61,536 nt of DNA from Paraplanobispora siamensis (lineage in GTDB: Bacteria; Actinomycetota; Actinomycetes; Streptosporangiales; Streptosporangiaceae): the NCBI RefSeq assembly GCF_016863175.1, contig NZ_BOOJ01000019.1, forward strand, positions 1-61,536, written 5' to 3'. Positions within the stretch are counted from its first letter, which is position 1; every line of letters begins with the position of its first letter. The notes under the pieces were generated by a model. That model made no database searches. It was not told where the DNA came from and was given only the letters and a program-made list of their open reading frames with translations. The translations under genes were made by a program, and so were the position numbers. This document shows, one piece after another, positions 17,251 through 23,729 of this stretch.

Positions 17251-17480
17251 TATCGGGAGACGTTCACCGACGTCACAACGGGTTTACCGGGTGCTACCGC
17301 CCGGCTGACCATGTTCCCCCGGCCTACGACCTCGTGCACGATCCCGGCCGCCGGCGGGCCGGACGCCGCCGGACGACGCGTCGGGGCCTGGGCACGTGGA
17401 TCGTGAAGCCCAGCGGTATGCCGCCGGGTCCGTGACCTCGACTTGCCCGAGGCCGTCGGCCGGGTGATGTCGCCGATCAT

Positions 17481-17532
17481 CGCTGTGTACGTCCAGGCGT
17501 ACCCGACTCTGCACCGATACCTGTACGCCGAC
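17481..17532 (-). repeat. Right arm of the inverted repeat flanking the APH-like gene
   Basis: This is the reverse-oriented counterpart of 16346-16396. Together the arms enclose about 1.1 kb including the APH-like gene. No transposase is seen between them. Confidence 0.5.
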
Positions 17533-17591
17533 AGGTGGGCGCGGTGGAGAGACCTGAAACGCTCGGGCAGCGGTAGGTGGAGTGGACATGA

Positions 17592-17628
17592 GAAGAGGGA
17601 TGCCTCGTGTGATGAGGCATCCCTCTTC
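17592..17628. terminator. Perfect 15-bp stem-loop in a gene-poor region
   Basis: GAAGAGGGATGCCTC (17592-17606) pairs perfectly with 17614-17628 across a 7-base loop. No U-tract follows on either strand. It lies about 340 bases upstream of the APH-like start codon and far from any other gene, so terminator is only the default call. Confidence 0.5.
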
Positions 17629-17854
17629 GTCATCCCGGCCGGGCCGGTGGGCCCGGGGTCGGTTCGGCCAGGTGCTCGGGGGAGCCGGACTCGGCTGAAG
17701 CCCGGCTCCGTCGAGCTTGCGGCGTCTCTGCCGGGCCCCGTCGGGCCCGTTGTCCGGGTGACCGCTGTCGACCCCGGGCCGCGGATCCCGTTCGATCCCC
17801 GGCCCGGGGGACGTGGTCGGTCCCCGGTGCAGGAAACGCCCATCACTTCCCGGC

Positions 17855-17888
17855 CCGGCCTCGGGAAAACATCGTTTTCCGAGGCCGG
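17855..17888. repeat. Imperfect inverted repeat in the 17.3-18.1 kb intergenic region
   Basis: 17855-17870 and 17874-17888 pair with a single bulged G (arms CCGGCCTC... and ...GAGGCCGG around GTTTTCC). The 870 bases between the APH-like gene and the 64-aa ORF downstream of whiB7 otherwise hold only this, the stem-loop at 17592, the repeat arm at 17481 and the terminator at 18090. Confidence 0.4.
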
Positions 17889-18089
17889 ATCCCGGTTCCG
17901 GGGAGGCGGTGCGTGGGGTGGACTGGGGGCAGCCCGCGGGGGCACCGTCCCGCCGGGGCGGGAGAGGTGATCCGCGGGCTGCCTGTGGAGATGGTGCCCT
18001 CTGTTTCGGGGGGCGGCCTGTGGGGGCCGCCTTCCGGGTTCCCGTTCCGGGGTCCGGAGGGGGGAACCGGGTTCTGGATGGTGATCAGT

Positions 18090-18117
18090 GGGCCCGTGCC
18101 GGGTGGGGCACGGGCCC
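18090..18117 (-). terminator. Terminator-like stem-loop after the whiB7 downstream ORF
   Basis: GGGCCCGTGCC (18090-18100) pairs perfectly with 18107-18117. It begins 7 bases after the stop codon of the 64-aa ORF on the minus strand. There is no U-tract, as is common in high-GC actinobacteria. Confidence 0.6.
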
Positions 18118-18124
18118 GCAGGGA

Positions 18125-18319
18125 TCAGACCAGGCGCAGGAGGGCGTGGCGAAGGCGGACGGAGGCGCGTTCAGCGTCGCGTCGGGCGCGCTGAAGACGC
18201 TGGATGCCGGCGGCCCGGCGGTACTCCGCCGCCTCGCGGTGGAGGGTTCGTATTCGGTCGCGCACCAGTTCTTCTTGGATAGACGGTGCGTCGAGGCTCC
18301 AGGTGGAGAAGGAGTTCAT
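18125..18319 (-). CDS. Small basic helical protein downstream of whiB7 (64 aa)
   Basis: I do not recognise a family. From residue 15 onward the protein is a continuous predicted amphipathic helix very rich in Arg, Ala and Leu (for example HREAAEYRRAAGIQRLQRAR), suggesting nucleic-acid or protein binding. ATG 18319 has GAAAGGA about 9 bases upstream. It follows whiB7 by 61 bases in the same direction and ends at a stem-loop, so it is probably cotranscribed with whiB7 and could belong to the same antibiotic-induced message. Confidence 0.65.
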   Translation of the reverse strand: MNSFSTWSLDAPSIQEELVRDRIRTLHREAAEYRRAAGIQRLQRARRDAERASVRLRHALLRLV

Positions 18320-18380
18320 CGGGGTGGTCCTTTCAGGACGTTTCAGGTTTGTCGGCTGGTGAAGCTGGTGAATCGGTCGG

Positions 18381-18650
18381 TCAGGCAGCGACCGGGGTCT
18401 TGCGAGGACGTCCACGCGGGCGCTTCCGCGGAACGATGACGCCCCGCAGGATGAGCTCGCCGCCCCAGACGCCCCACGGCTCCTCGCGCTCGAGCGCGCG
18501 GGCCAGGCAGGCCTGCTGGATCGGGCAGCCTCCGCAGAGCGCCTTGGCGAACTCCACGTCCTCCGGAGACTCGGCGAACCAGAGGTCGGGGTCGGTACGA
18601 CAGGGGATTGCGGCTTCGTCGATCAGGTCCATGACCGTCTTGGCCCCCAT
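18381..18650 (-). CDS. whiB7: Redox-responsive transcriptional regulator WhiB7
   Basis: The 89-aa protein has the four iron-sulfur Cys (17, 39, 42, 48; CGGCPIQQAC), the WhiB turn motif GVWGGE (60-65) and a C-terminal AT-hook RGRP (79-82) in a basic tail. The AT-hook is the mark of WhiB7 (WblC), the activator of intrinsic antibiotic resistance, which works with SigA at promoters with AT-rich DNA just upstream of the -35 element. ATG 18650 has AGAGGTGA 7 bases upstream. The gene is preceded by a long leader with an upstream ORF and a terminator (18721-19092) and by a promoter carrying the WhiB7-type motif, so both autoregulation and attenuation are expected. Confidence 0.95.
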   Translation of the reverse strand: MGAKTVMDLIDEAAIPCRTDPDLWFAESPEDVEFAKALCGGCPIQQACLARALEREEPWGVWGGELILRGVIVPRKRPRGRPRKTPVAA

Positions 18651-18720
18651 CTGTGTCACCTCTCTGTTGGTATTGATCTTTTGGACTACCTCGTGGGTGG
18701 GGGTCAGGGATGATGCGGCT

Positions 18721-18761
18721 AAATAAGTAAGGCCGCGGATCCTGTCTGCGGATCCGCGGCC
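18721..18761 (-). terminator. Attenuator terminator in the whiB7 leader
   Basis: GGCCGCGGATCC (18731-18742) pairs perfectly with 18750-18761 around a 7-base loop. On the minus strand it is followed by TTACTTATTT (18730-18721), a U-rich release tract. It lies between the upstream ORF stop (18784) and the whiB7 start (18650), so it would end transcription before whiB7. whiB7/wblC leaders in mycobacteria and Streptomyces are known to use early termination relieved by translation inhibitors. Confidence 0.88.
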
Positions 18762-18771
18762 TGAAGGCTCT

Positions 18772-18799
18772 CCCTCTGTCAGGTCAAGTGACCTGAGGG
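18772..18799 (-). promoter_or_regulatory. Palindrome overlapping the stop codon of the whiB7 upstream ORF
   Basis: TCAGGTCA (18779-18786) and TGACCTGA (18789-18796) form a near-continuous palindrome that can extend outward through CCCTC/GAGGG (18772-18776 with 18795-18799) with mismatched bases between. The TGA stop (18784-18786) lies inside it. A ribosome at the stop codon would disrupt this hairpin, so it is a candidate sensor in the attenuation switch. The switching role is inference. Confidence 0.5.
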
Positions 18800-19092
18800 T
18801 GCCTCCAGGGTTGCGGACCACGCAGTCCACCCTTGTTGGGGATGTGCTTGGTCTGCTGTGCGCCGTAGCCGCCGATTTCCGGGGCCGGGACAACCAGGGC
18901 GCCGTTCACCGCCGGGAAAGCGGCGGAAACGGCCTGACGGCTGGCCTGGATCTGGAAGAAGACGGACTTCTCCTGCCGAAGCCGGGCAGCCGGTGCATCC
19001 GCGAGGATGACCCGACCGGCACAGGCGGGCAGGGTCGTGCCAGTGCATGCGGAAGTGAGCCCCGTCAGGACCGGCATCATGTTGATCTTCAC
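18784..19092 (-). CDS. Upstream ORF in the whiB7 leader (102 codons)
   Basis: The ORF starts with GTG 19092 preceded by GGAGGTGA with 7-8 base spacing, one of the best Shine-Dalgarno sequences in the window. It ends at TGA 18784-18786, 22 bases before the attenuator hairpin. The peptide has no recognised domain. It has a moderately hydrophobic N-terminus (MMPVLTGLTSACTG), a middle part with FFQIQASRQAVSAAF, and a Pro/Gly-rich end (KGGLRGPQPWRHPQVT). Known whiB7 leaders encode short regulatory ORFs; this one is long. It may act only through its translation or may also make a functional protein. Confidence 0.7.
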   Translation of the reverse strand: MKINMMPVLTGLTSACTGTTLPACAGRVILADAPAARLRQEKSVFFQIQASRQAVSAAFPAVNGALVVPAPEIGGYGAQQTKHIPNKGGLRGPQPWRHPQVT

Positions 19093-19118
19093 AGCGGACT
19101 CACCTCCATTCGTGGACC

Positions 19119-19138
19119 GTCGGACAGGACTGTCCGAC
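19119..19138. promoter_or_regulatory. Perfect palindrome just downstream of the whiB7 promoter
   Basis: GTCGGACAG (19119-19127) and CTGTCCGAC (19130-19138) form a 9-bp-arm palindrome with a 2-base centre. It sits between the predicted transcription start (about 19145) and the upstream ORF ribosome binding site. It could be a 5' mRNA hairpin or a protein operator. Confidence 0.5.
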
Positions 19139-19151
19139 TTGCTTGACCATG

Positions 19152-19189
19152 ACCCTAAACCCGCCCCCCGGGAACGGGCAACATATTTT
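19152..19189 (-). promoter_or_regulatory. whiB7 promoter with WhiB7-type AT-rich element
   Basis: On the minus strand AAAAT (19189-19185) stands 3 bases upstream of a -35 TTGCCC (19181-19176). An 18-base spacer follows, then a -10 TAGGGT (19157-19152). An AT-rich block exactly 3 bases ahead of -35 is the established recognition pattern for WhiB7 bound to SigA, so WhiB7 probably activates its own transcription. The predicted leader is close to 500 nt. Confidence 0.75.
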
Positions 19190-19208
19190 CTACCTGCAGT
19201 TTTACAGA

Positions 19209-20075
19209 TTACGAGACGCGGATCATCGCTTCCTGCACCACGGACACCGCCAGTTCACCGGACCGGGTGAACATCTGTCCCCTGGCGAGCCCGCGCGCCG
19301 CCCCCGACCAGGGCGACTCCTGGGCGTACAGCACCCAGTCGTCGGCGCGCAGCGGCCGGTGGAACCACATCGCGTGGTCCAGGGAGGCCCCGGAGACGTT
19401 GGAGGCCCCCCACGCCAGGCCGTGGGTCAGCAGCACCGTGTCCACCAGCGTGTAGTCGGAGGCGTAGGCGGCCAGCACCACGTGCAGCAGCGGGTCGTCG
19501 GGCAGGTCGGCGTCGTAGCGGAACCACACGTTCGTCTCGGCGCCGCGCAGCTGGGGGTCGCGGTGCGCCTCCCAGGTCAGCGGGGTCACATAGCGCACGT
19601 CCACCGGGCGCGGCCTGCTCAGCCACTCGCGCAGCGGCGAGTTCTCACCGATGACCTCGCGCATCCGATCCTGCAGCGTGGGGAGATCCTGCGGCTCGGG
19701 CACGTTCGGCATCGCCGACGCCTGGTGCTCGACGCCGCTCTCCAGGATGTGGAAGGAGGCCGACATGGTGAATATCGCCTTGCCGTGCTGGACGGCCACG
19801 ACCCTGCGGGTGGTGAAGGAGCGCCCGTCGCGGACACGCTCGACGTTGTAGACGATCGGGATCGCCGGGTCGCCGGGCCTGATGAAGTAGGCGTGCAGCG
19901 AGTGCACGTGCCGGTCGGAGGGCACCGTACGGCCCGCCGCCACCAGCGCCTGGGCGGCCACCTGGCCGCCGAAGACGCGCTGGATGCGCTCCTCGGGGCT
20001 GCGGCCCCTGAAGATGTCCAGCTCGATCTGCTCCAGGTCGAGCAGGTCGAGCAGCTCCTTGAGCGCCTCGTTCAC
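19209..20075 (-). CDS. tesB: Acyl-CoA thioesterase II (TesB family)
   Basis: The 288-aa protein is a double hot-dog thioesterase of the TesB type. It begins LDLEQIELDIFRGRSPEE and contains QRVFGGQVAAQALVAAG, VHSLHAYFIRPGDP and, in the second half, SLDHAMWFHRPLRADDW with the conserved Asp/His region, ending in RGLARGQMFTRSGELAVSV. It hydrolyses acyl-CoA to fatty acid and CoA. GTG 20075 has GGAG 5 bases upstream and overlaps the uvrD2 stop codon as GTGA, so the two genes are translationally coupled. Confidence 0.93.
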   Translation of the reverse strand: MNEALKELLDLLDLEQIELDIFRGRSPEERIQRVFGGQVAAQALVAAGRTVPSDRHVHSLHAYFIRPGDPAIPIVYNVERVRDGRSFTTRRVVAVQHGKAIFTMSASFHILESGVEHQASAMPNVPEPQDLPTLQDRMREVIGENSPLREWLSRPRPVDVRYVTPLTWEAHRDPQLRGAETNVWFRYDADLPDDPLLHVVLAAYASDYTLVDTVLLTHGLAWGASNVSGASLDHAMWFHRPLRADDWVLYAQESPWSGAARGLARGQMFTRSGELAVSVVQEAMIRVS

Positions 20076-22141
20076 GCGTTCTCCGTCCTGTCCGCGGCGT
20101 CCCGGCACAGCCCGAGCACCGCATCGCCGTACCGCTCCAGTTTGACGCGTCCCACTCCGGTGATGGACAGCAGGTCCTGTTCGGATGTCGGCGCCTTCTC
20201 GGCGATGGCCTGAAGGGTGACGTCGGTGAAGACCACGTAGGCGGGGACCTTGGCCTCCTTGGCCACGCTCGTGCGCCAGGTCTTGAGGCTCTCCAGCAGG
20301 GCCTCGTCGTAGTCGACCGGGCAGGTGGCGCACCGGCCGAGCTTCTGCTCGGCCGCGGCGACCAGCGTCTTGGCGCAGACCCGGCAGCTGACCGGGGCGG
20401 CGGCCTGGCGGCGCTCCTTGGGCGCCGCGGAGGAGGTGCGGGCGCGGGAGGCGGGGCGGCCGGTGAGTCCGTCGAGGAAGCGCGAGGGCCGCCGGGAGCG
20501 CCGGCCGCCCTGGGCGCGCGCCAGCGCCCACGACACCGTCAGGTGGACCCGGGCACGGGTGATCCCCACGTAGAGCAGGCGGCGCTCCTCCTCGATCTGG
20601 TCGGGCGTCTCGGCGTAGACGATCGGCAGCATGCCGTCGGTGGCGCCGACCAGGAAGACCGCGTCCCACTCGAGGCCCTTGGCCGCGTGCAGGGAGGCCA
20701 GCGTCACGCCCTCGACCGGGGGCGCGTGCTGCTCGCCGGCCCGGCGCTCCAGCTCGGTGACGAAGTCGACGAGGTTGGCTCCCTCGGCGGCCATGTCCTC
20801 GGCCAGATCGGCCAGGGCCTTGAGCGACTCCCACTTCTCGCGCGCCTTGCCGCCGCCGGGGGGCTCGGGGGTGAGGCCGACGCCCGTCAGGATGTGATGG
20901 ACGGTCGGGGCCAGTTCGTCGTCGGCACCGGCCGAGCGGGCGGCGCCGCGCAGCAGTACGACCGCCTGGCGCACCTCGGGACGCTCGAAGAACCGGTCGG
21001 CGCCGCGCACGAGGTAGGGGATGCCCGCCTCGCTGAAGGCCTGCTCGTAGGCCTCCGACTGGGCGTTGACCCGGAACAGCACGGCGATCTCGCGCAGCGG
21101 CACGCCGCCGTCGGCGAGCTTGCGCACCGCCCGCGCCACGCCCGCGGCCTCGGCGGGCTCGTCGTCGTACTCGGCGAAGACGGGCTCGGGGCCGTCGGGA
21201 CGCTGGGCGATCAGGCTCATCCGGTGCGGGGTCCGCGCCGCCGCCAGGACCCGGTTGGCCAGGGAGACCACCTGCGGAGTGGAGCGGTAGTCGCGGACCA
21301 GCCGGATCACCGCGGCGTCGGGGTACTCGACCGGGAAGTTGGTCAGGTAGCGCGGGGTCGCGCCGGTGAAGGAGTAGATCGTCTGGTTGGGGTCGCCGAC
21401 CACGCACAGGTCGTCGCGGCCGCCGAGCCAGGTGTCGAGCAGCAGCTTCTGCAGGGGGTTGACGTCCTGGTACTCGTCGACGACGAAGTAGCGGTACTGC
21501 TGGCGGATCTGGGTGGCCACCTCGCGGTGCTCGGTCATCAGCGCGGCGGTGAGTTCGAGGATCGTCTCGAAGTCGATCAGGTGCCGCTCGCGGCGGATCG
21601 TCTCGTAGGCGTCGTACAGGCGCACGACGTCCTCGGCCGGGATGGGCGGGGTGCGGTGCGCCTTCGCGGCGGCCTCGGCGTAGTCCTCGGGGGCGATCTG
21701 GGTGACCTTGGCCCATTCGATCTCGGAGGCGACGTCGCGCAGCTCGGAGCGTTCGAGGTCCCGTCCGAGGTGGCGGGAGGCGCTGATCAGCAGCGGCAGC
21801 TTCGACTCGATCACCGCGGGCGGGTCGCCGCCGATGACGCGCGGCCAGAAGTAGGTGAGCTGGCGCAGGGCGGCGGCGTGGAAGGTGCGCGCCTGCACCC
21901 CGGGCGCGCCGAGCGCGCGCAGGCGCTGGCGCAGCTCACCGGCGGCCCGTGTGGTGAACGTCACGGCGAGCACCCCCTGGGCGTCGACCGCGCCGCTGCG
22001 CACGGCGTGGGCGATGCGGTGGGTGATCGCCCGTGTCTTGCCGGTGCCCGCGCCCGCGAGGACGCACACCGGACCCCGTACGGCCTCGGCGACCTCGCGC
22101 TGCTCGGGGTCCAGCCCCGCCAGGACGTCAGCGGGCTCCAT
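20072..22141 (-). CDS. uvrD2: ATP-dependent DNA helicase UvrD2
   Basis: This is a 689-aa SF1A helicase. The Walker A AGAGTGKT is at 29-36, VDEYQDV (motif II) lies around 220, GDPNQTIYSFTGA is motif III, and helicase motifs IV to VI end at VGITRARVHLTVSWA. The C-terminal part has the tetracysteine CRVC...CATC (around 570-590) and an HRDC domain (LLSITGVGRVKLERYGDAVL), which together define the actinobacterial UvrD2 rather than UvrD1/PcrA. It unwinds DNA with 3'-5' polarity. The uvrD2-mrx1-nudC neighbourhood matches mycobacteria, although here mrx1 is on the opposite strand with a hydrolase between. Confidence 0.94.
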   Translation of the reverse strand: MEPADVLAGLDPEQREVAEAVRGPVCVLAGAGTGKTRAITHRIAHAVRSGAVDAQGVLAVTFTTRAAGELRQRLRALGAPGVQARTFHAAALRQLTYFWPRVIGGDPPAVIESKLPLLISASRHLGRDLERSELRDVASEIEWAKVTQIAPEDYAEAAAKAHRTPPIPAEDVVRLYDAYETIRRERHLIDFETILELTAALMTEHREVATQIRQQYRYFVVDEYQDVNPLQKLLLDTWLGGRDDLCVVGDPNQTIYSFTGATPRYLTNFPVEYPDAAVIRLVRDYRSTPQVVSLANRVLAAARTPHRMSLIAQRPDGPEPVFAEYDDEPAEAAGVARAVRKLADGGVPLREIAVLFRVNAQSEAYEQAFSEAGIPYLVRGADRFFERPEVRQAVVLLRGAARSAGADDELAPTVHHILTGVGLTPEPPGGGKAREKWESLKALADLAEDMAAEGANLVDFVTELERRAGEQHAPPVEGVTLASLHAAKGLEWDAVFLVGATDGMLPIVYAETPDQIEEERRLLYVGITRARVHLTVSWALARAQGGRRSRRPSRFLDGLTGRPASRARTSSAAPKERRQAAAPVSCRVCAKTLVAAAEQKLGRCATCPVDYDEALLESLKTWRTSVAKEAKVPAYVVFTDVTLQAIAEKAPTSEQDLLSITGVGRVKLERYGDAVLGLCRDAADRTENA

Positions 22142-22252
22142 GGGACTCCTTAAACGCTCTCGACGGTTCGGGCCCCGGCTTTTCCGGCCGTAACCCGGGC
22201 TCCACCCATTCTGGCACCGTAACGTCTCTCACTTGGGTCACCCCTGAGATGC

Positions 22253-22270
22253 GTAAACAGGGATGTTTAC
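22253..22270. promoter_or_regulatory. Palindrome upstream of the secreted hydrolase gene
   Basis: GTAAACA (22253-22259) and TGTTTAC (22264-22270) form a 7-bp-arm palindrome with a 4-base centre in the 170-base gap between the divergent uvrD2 and hydrolase genes. It lies 45 bases upstream of the hydrolase start and is AT-rich against its surroundings. An operator is inferred. Confidence 0.5.
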
Positions 22271-22314
22271 TCCACAATGGGTGCCGACCAAACCCGGGGA
22301 GAGGAAGAGAACCC

Positions 22315-23250
22315 GTGCGAACTGCGGCAACCGTGGGTGCACTCGTCATGGCGACACTCGTGCTCGCGCCTGCAGCGGTGCACTCCTCCCCCGCGCTCGC
22401 CGCCCCCGTGACGGCCGCGGCGGCCGGTGGCGGCGACCCCACCCCGGCTCCCCCGAAGACCGACGCCCTGGTCAAGGGGACCCTCGTCGACACCGTCGCC
22501 TACGGCCCGCACGTCCGCCAGCGCATGGACGTCTGGCACCAGGCCGACGAGCTCAAGCGACCCGGCGTCTTCCTGATCCACGGCGGCTGGTGGTCCTCGG
22601 GCGACAAGAAGTACATGACCGAGGTGAGCCGGAGCTTCGCCGAGCTGGGCTACACGGTCTTCAACATCAACTACCGCCTCTCCGGCGACGCGGCGTGGCC
22701 CGCCCAGCGTGTCGACGCCTTCGACGCGATCGCCACGGCGCGGCGGCACGCGGCCCTGTGGTCCTTCGACCCGAACAACTACGTGGTCATCGGCTTCTCG
22801 GCCGGCGGCCACCTGGCCACCGCGGTCGGCACCTACAAGACCGGCGGCCTGCCCGGCCTGCGGGGCGTGGTGGGCATCTCGCCGGTGGTCTCCCCGCTCA
22901 CCGCCTACCTCGACGGCGCCGACACCCTGGACCCGAACAAGCGCAAGCTGCGCGATGCGGCCATCAAGCTCGCCGGGGGCTGCGAGCCCTCCGGCAAGTG
23001 CGCCAGGATCTGGCAGAGCATGGAGGTCCCCGAGCACGCCAGCCGCGGTGACGTGCCCGTGCTGAGCGTGCACTCCCAGGACGAGTTCGTGCCGGCCTCC
23101 CACAGCAACCAGCTCAAGGACCGCCTGCGCCAGTTCGGCGTGCAGATGACGGTGGTCACCGAGCCGGGGATCAACCACAGCGCGCCGCTCTACCGGATGC
23201 CCGGCGTGGCCGATCTGGTCCAGGAGTGGGTCGCCGACAAGCTGCTCTGA
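22315..23250 (+). CDS. Secreted alpha/beta hydrolase
   Basis: The 311-aa protein has a signal peptide (residues 1 to about 27, hydrophobic core VGALVMATLVLAPAAV, cleavage near ALA-AP). The alpha/beta hydrolase fold follows: oxyanion loop IHGGWWSSG, nucleophile elbow GFSAGGH, acid in SVHSQDEFVPA and catalytic His in GINHSAPL. The motif set resembles the esterase/lipase (BD-FAE-like) group. GTG 22315 has GAGGAAGAG about 6 bases upstream. A palindromic site at 22253 may control it. It is an insertion relative to the mycobacterial uvrD2-mrx1 order. Confidence 0.88.
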   Translation: MRTAATVGALVMATLVLAPAAVHSSPALAAPVTAAAAGGGDPTPAPPKTDALVKGTLVDTVAYGPHVRQRMDVWHQADELKRPGVFLIHGGWWSSGDKKYMTEVSRSFAELGYTVFNINYRLSGDAAWPAQRVDAFDAIATARRHAALWSFDPNNYVVIGFSAGGHLATAVGTYKTGGLPGLRGVVGISPVVSPLTAYLDGADTLDPNKRKLRDAAIKLAGGCEPSGKCARIWQSMEVPEHASRGDVPVLSVHSQDEFVPASHSNQLKDRLRQFGVQMTVVTEPGINHSAPLYRMPGVADLVQEWVADKLL

Positions 23251-23279
23251 CGCGGGGGCGGGGCCGTCCCGCCCCCGCG
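23251..23279 (+). terminator. Strong GC stem-loop after the hydrolase gene
   Basis: CGCGGGGGCGGG pairs perfectly with CCCGCCCCCGCG across a 5-base loop. It begins at the base after the stop codon. No U-tract is present. Confidence 0.7.
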
Positions 23280-23380
23280 GCTGAGGCGCGCCCTCACGGC
23301 CGCCGGGACATCGGGAAGATGTACGGCCCGCGCTGTGTTGGCAATAAGCGCCAAACACCACCAGAGGGGATATTCACGCC

Positions 23381-23632
23381 ATGGCGCTCACCGTCTACAC
23401 CACCACGTGGTGCGGTCCCTGCAAGCGGCTCAAGGCTCAGCTCACCCGTGAGGGCATCTCCTACGAGGAGATCGACATCGAGCAGAACCCCGACGCCGCC
23501 GCGTTCGTGATGAGCGTCAACAACGGCAACCAGACCGTCCCCACGGTCGTGGTGAACTCCACCGCAGGCAAGGTGTCGCTGACGAACCCCTCGGTCGCCG
23601 AGGTGAAGCGGCTCCTCGAAGGCGCCGCCTGA
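23381..23632 (+). CDS. mrx1: Mycoredoxin (glutaredoxin-like)
   Basis: The 83-aa protein is a single thioredoxin-fold domain with the active site CGPC at 11-14, the cis-Pro segment TVPTVVV and a glutaredoxin-like length. Mycoredoxins reduce mycothiol mixed disulfides in actinobacteria. The mycobacterial Mrx1 usually has CGYC, so CGPC is a variant seen in related genera. AGAGGGGA lies about 11 bases upstream of ATG 23381. The position between uvrD2 and nudC supports the call. A stem-loop at 23649-23698 separates it from the convergent nudC. Confidence 0.88.
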   Translation: MALTVYTTTWCGPCKRLKAQLTREGISYEEIDIEQNPDAAAFVMSVNNGNQTVPTVVVNSTAGKVSLTNPSVAEVKRLLEGAA

Positions 23633-23648
23633 CCCGGTCCGGCAGAAC

Positions 23649-23698
23649 GCGGGGCTCCGGCCTCCCCGAAGGCCCCGGCGGTTTCCCGGGAGCCCCGC
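23649..23698. terminator. Stem with long loop between convergent mrx1 and nudC
   Basis: GCGGGGCTCC (23649-23658) pairs with GGAGCCCCGC (23689-23698), with a further internal GGCC-rich hairpin in the 30-base loop. It is likely a bidirectional terminator. Confidence 0.55.
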
Positions 23699-23729
23699 GG
23701 CCACGGCTCCCCGCACGGGGAGCCCGCGA

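Noticed and set aside
17250-17945. 231-codon minus-strand frame in the gene-poor region upstream of the APH-like gene
   Set aside because: Composition is Pro/Arg/Gly-rich with no start signal, and it spans a perfect stem-loop and a repeat arm. Only the repeat arm shows similarity to anything nearby.
18301-18320. Upstream extension of the 64-aa ORF to a start at 18415
   Set aside because: The extension has no ribosome binding site and would overlap the end of whiB7, while ATG 18319 has a good one.
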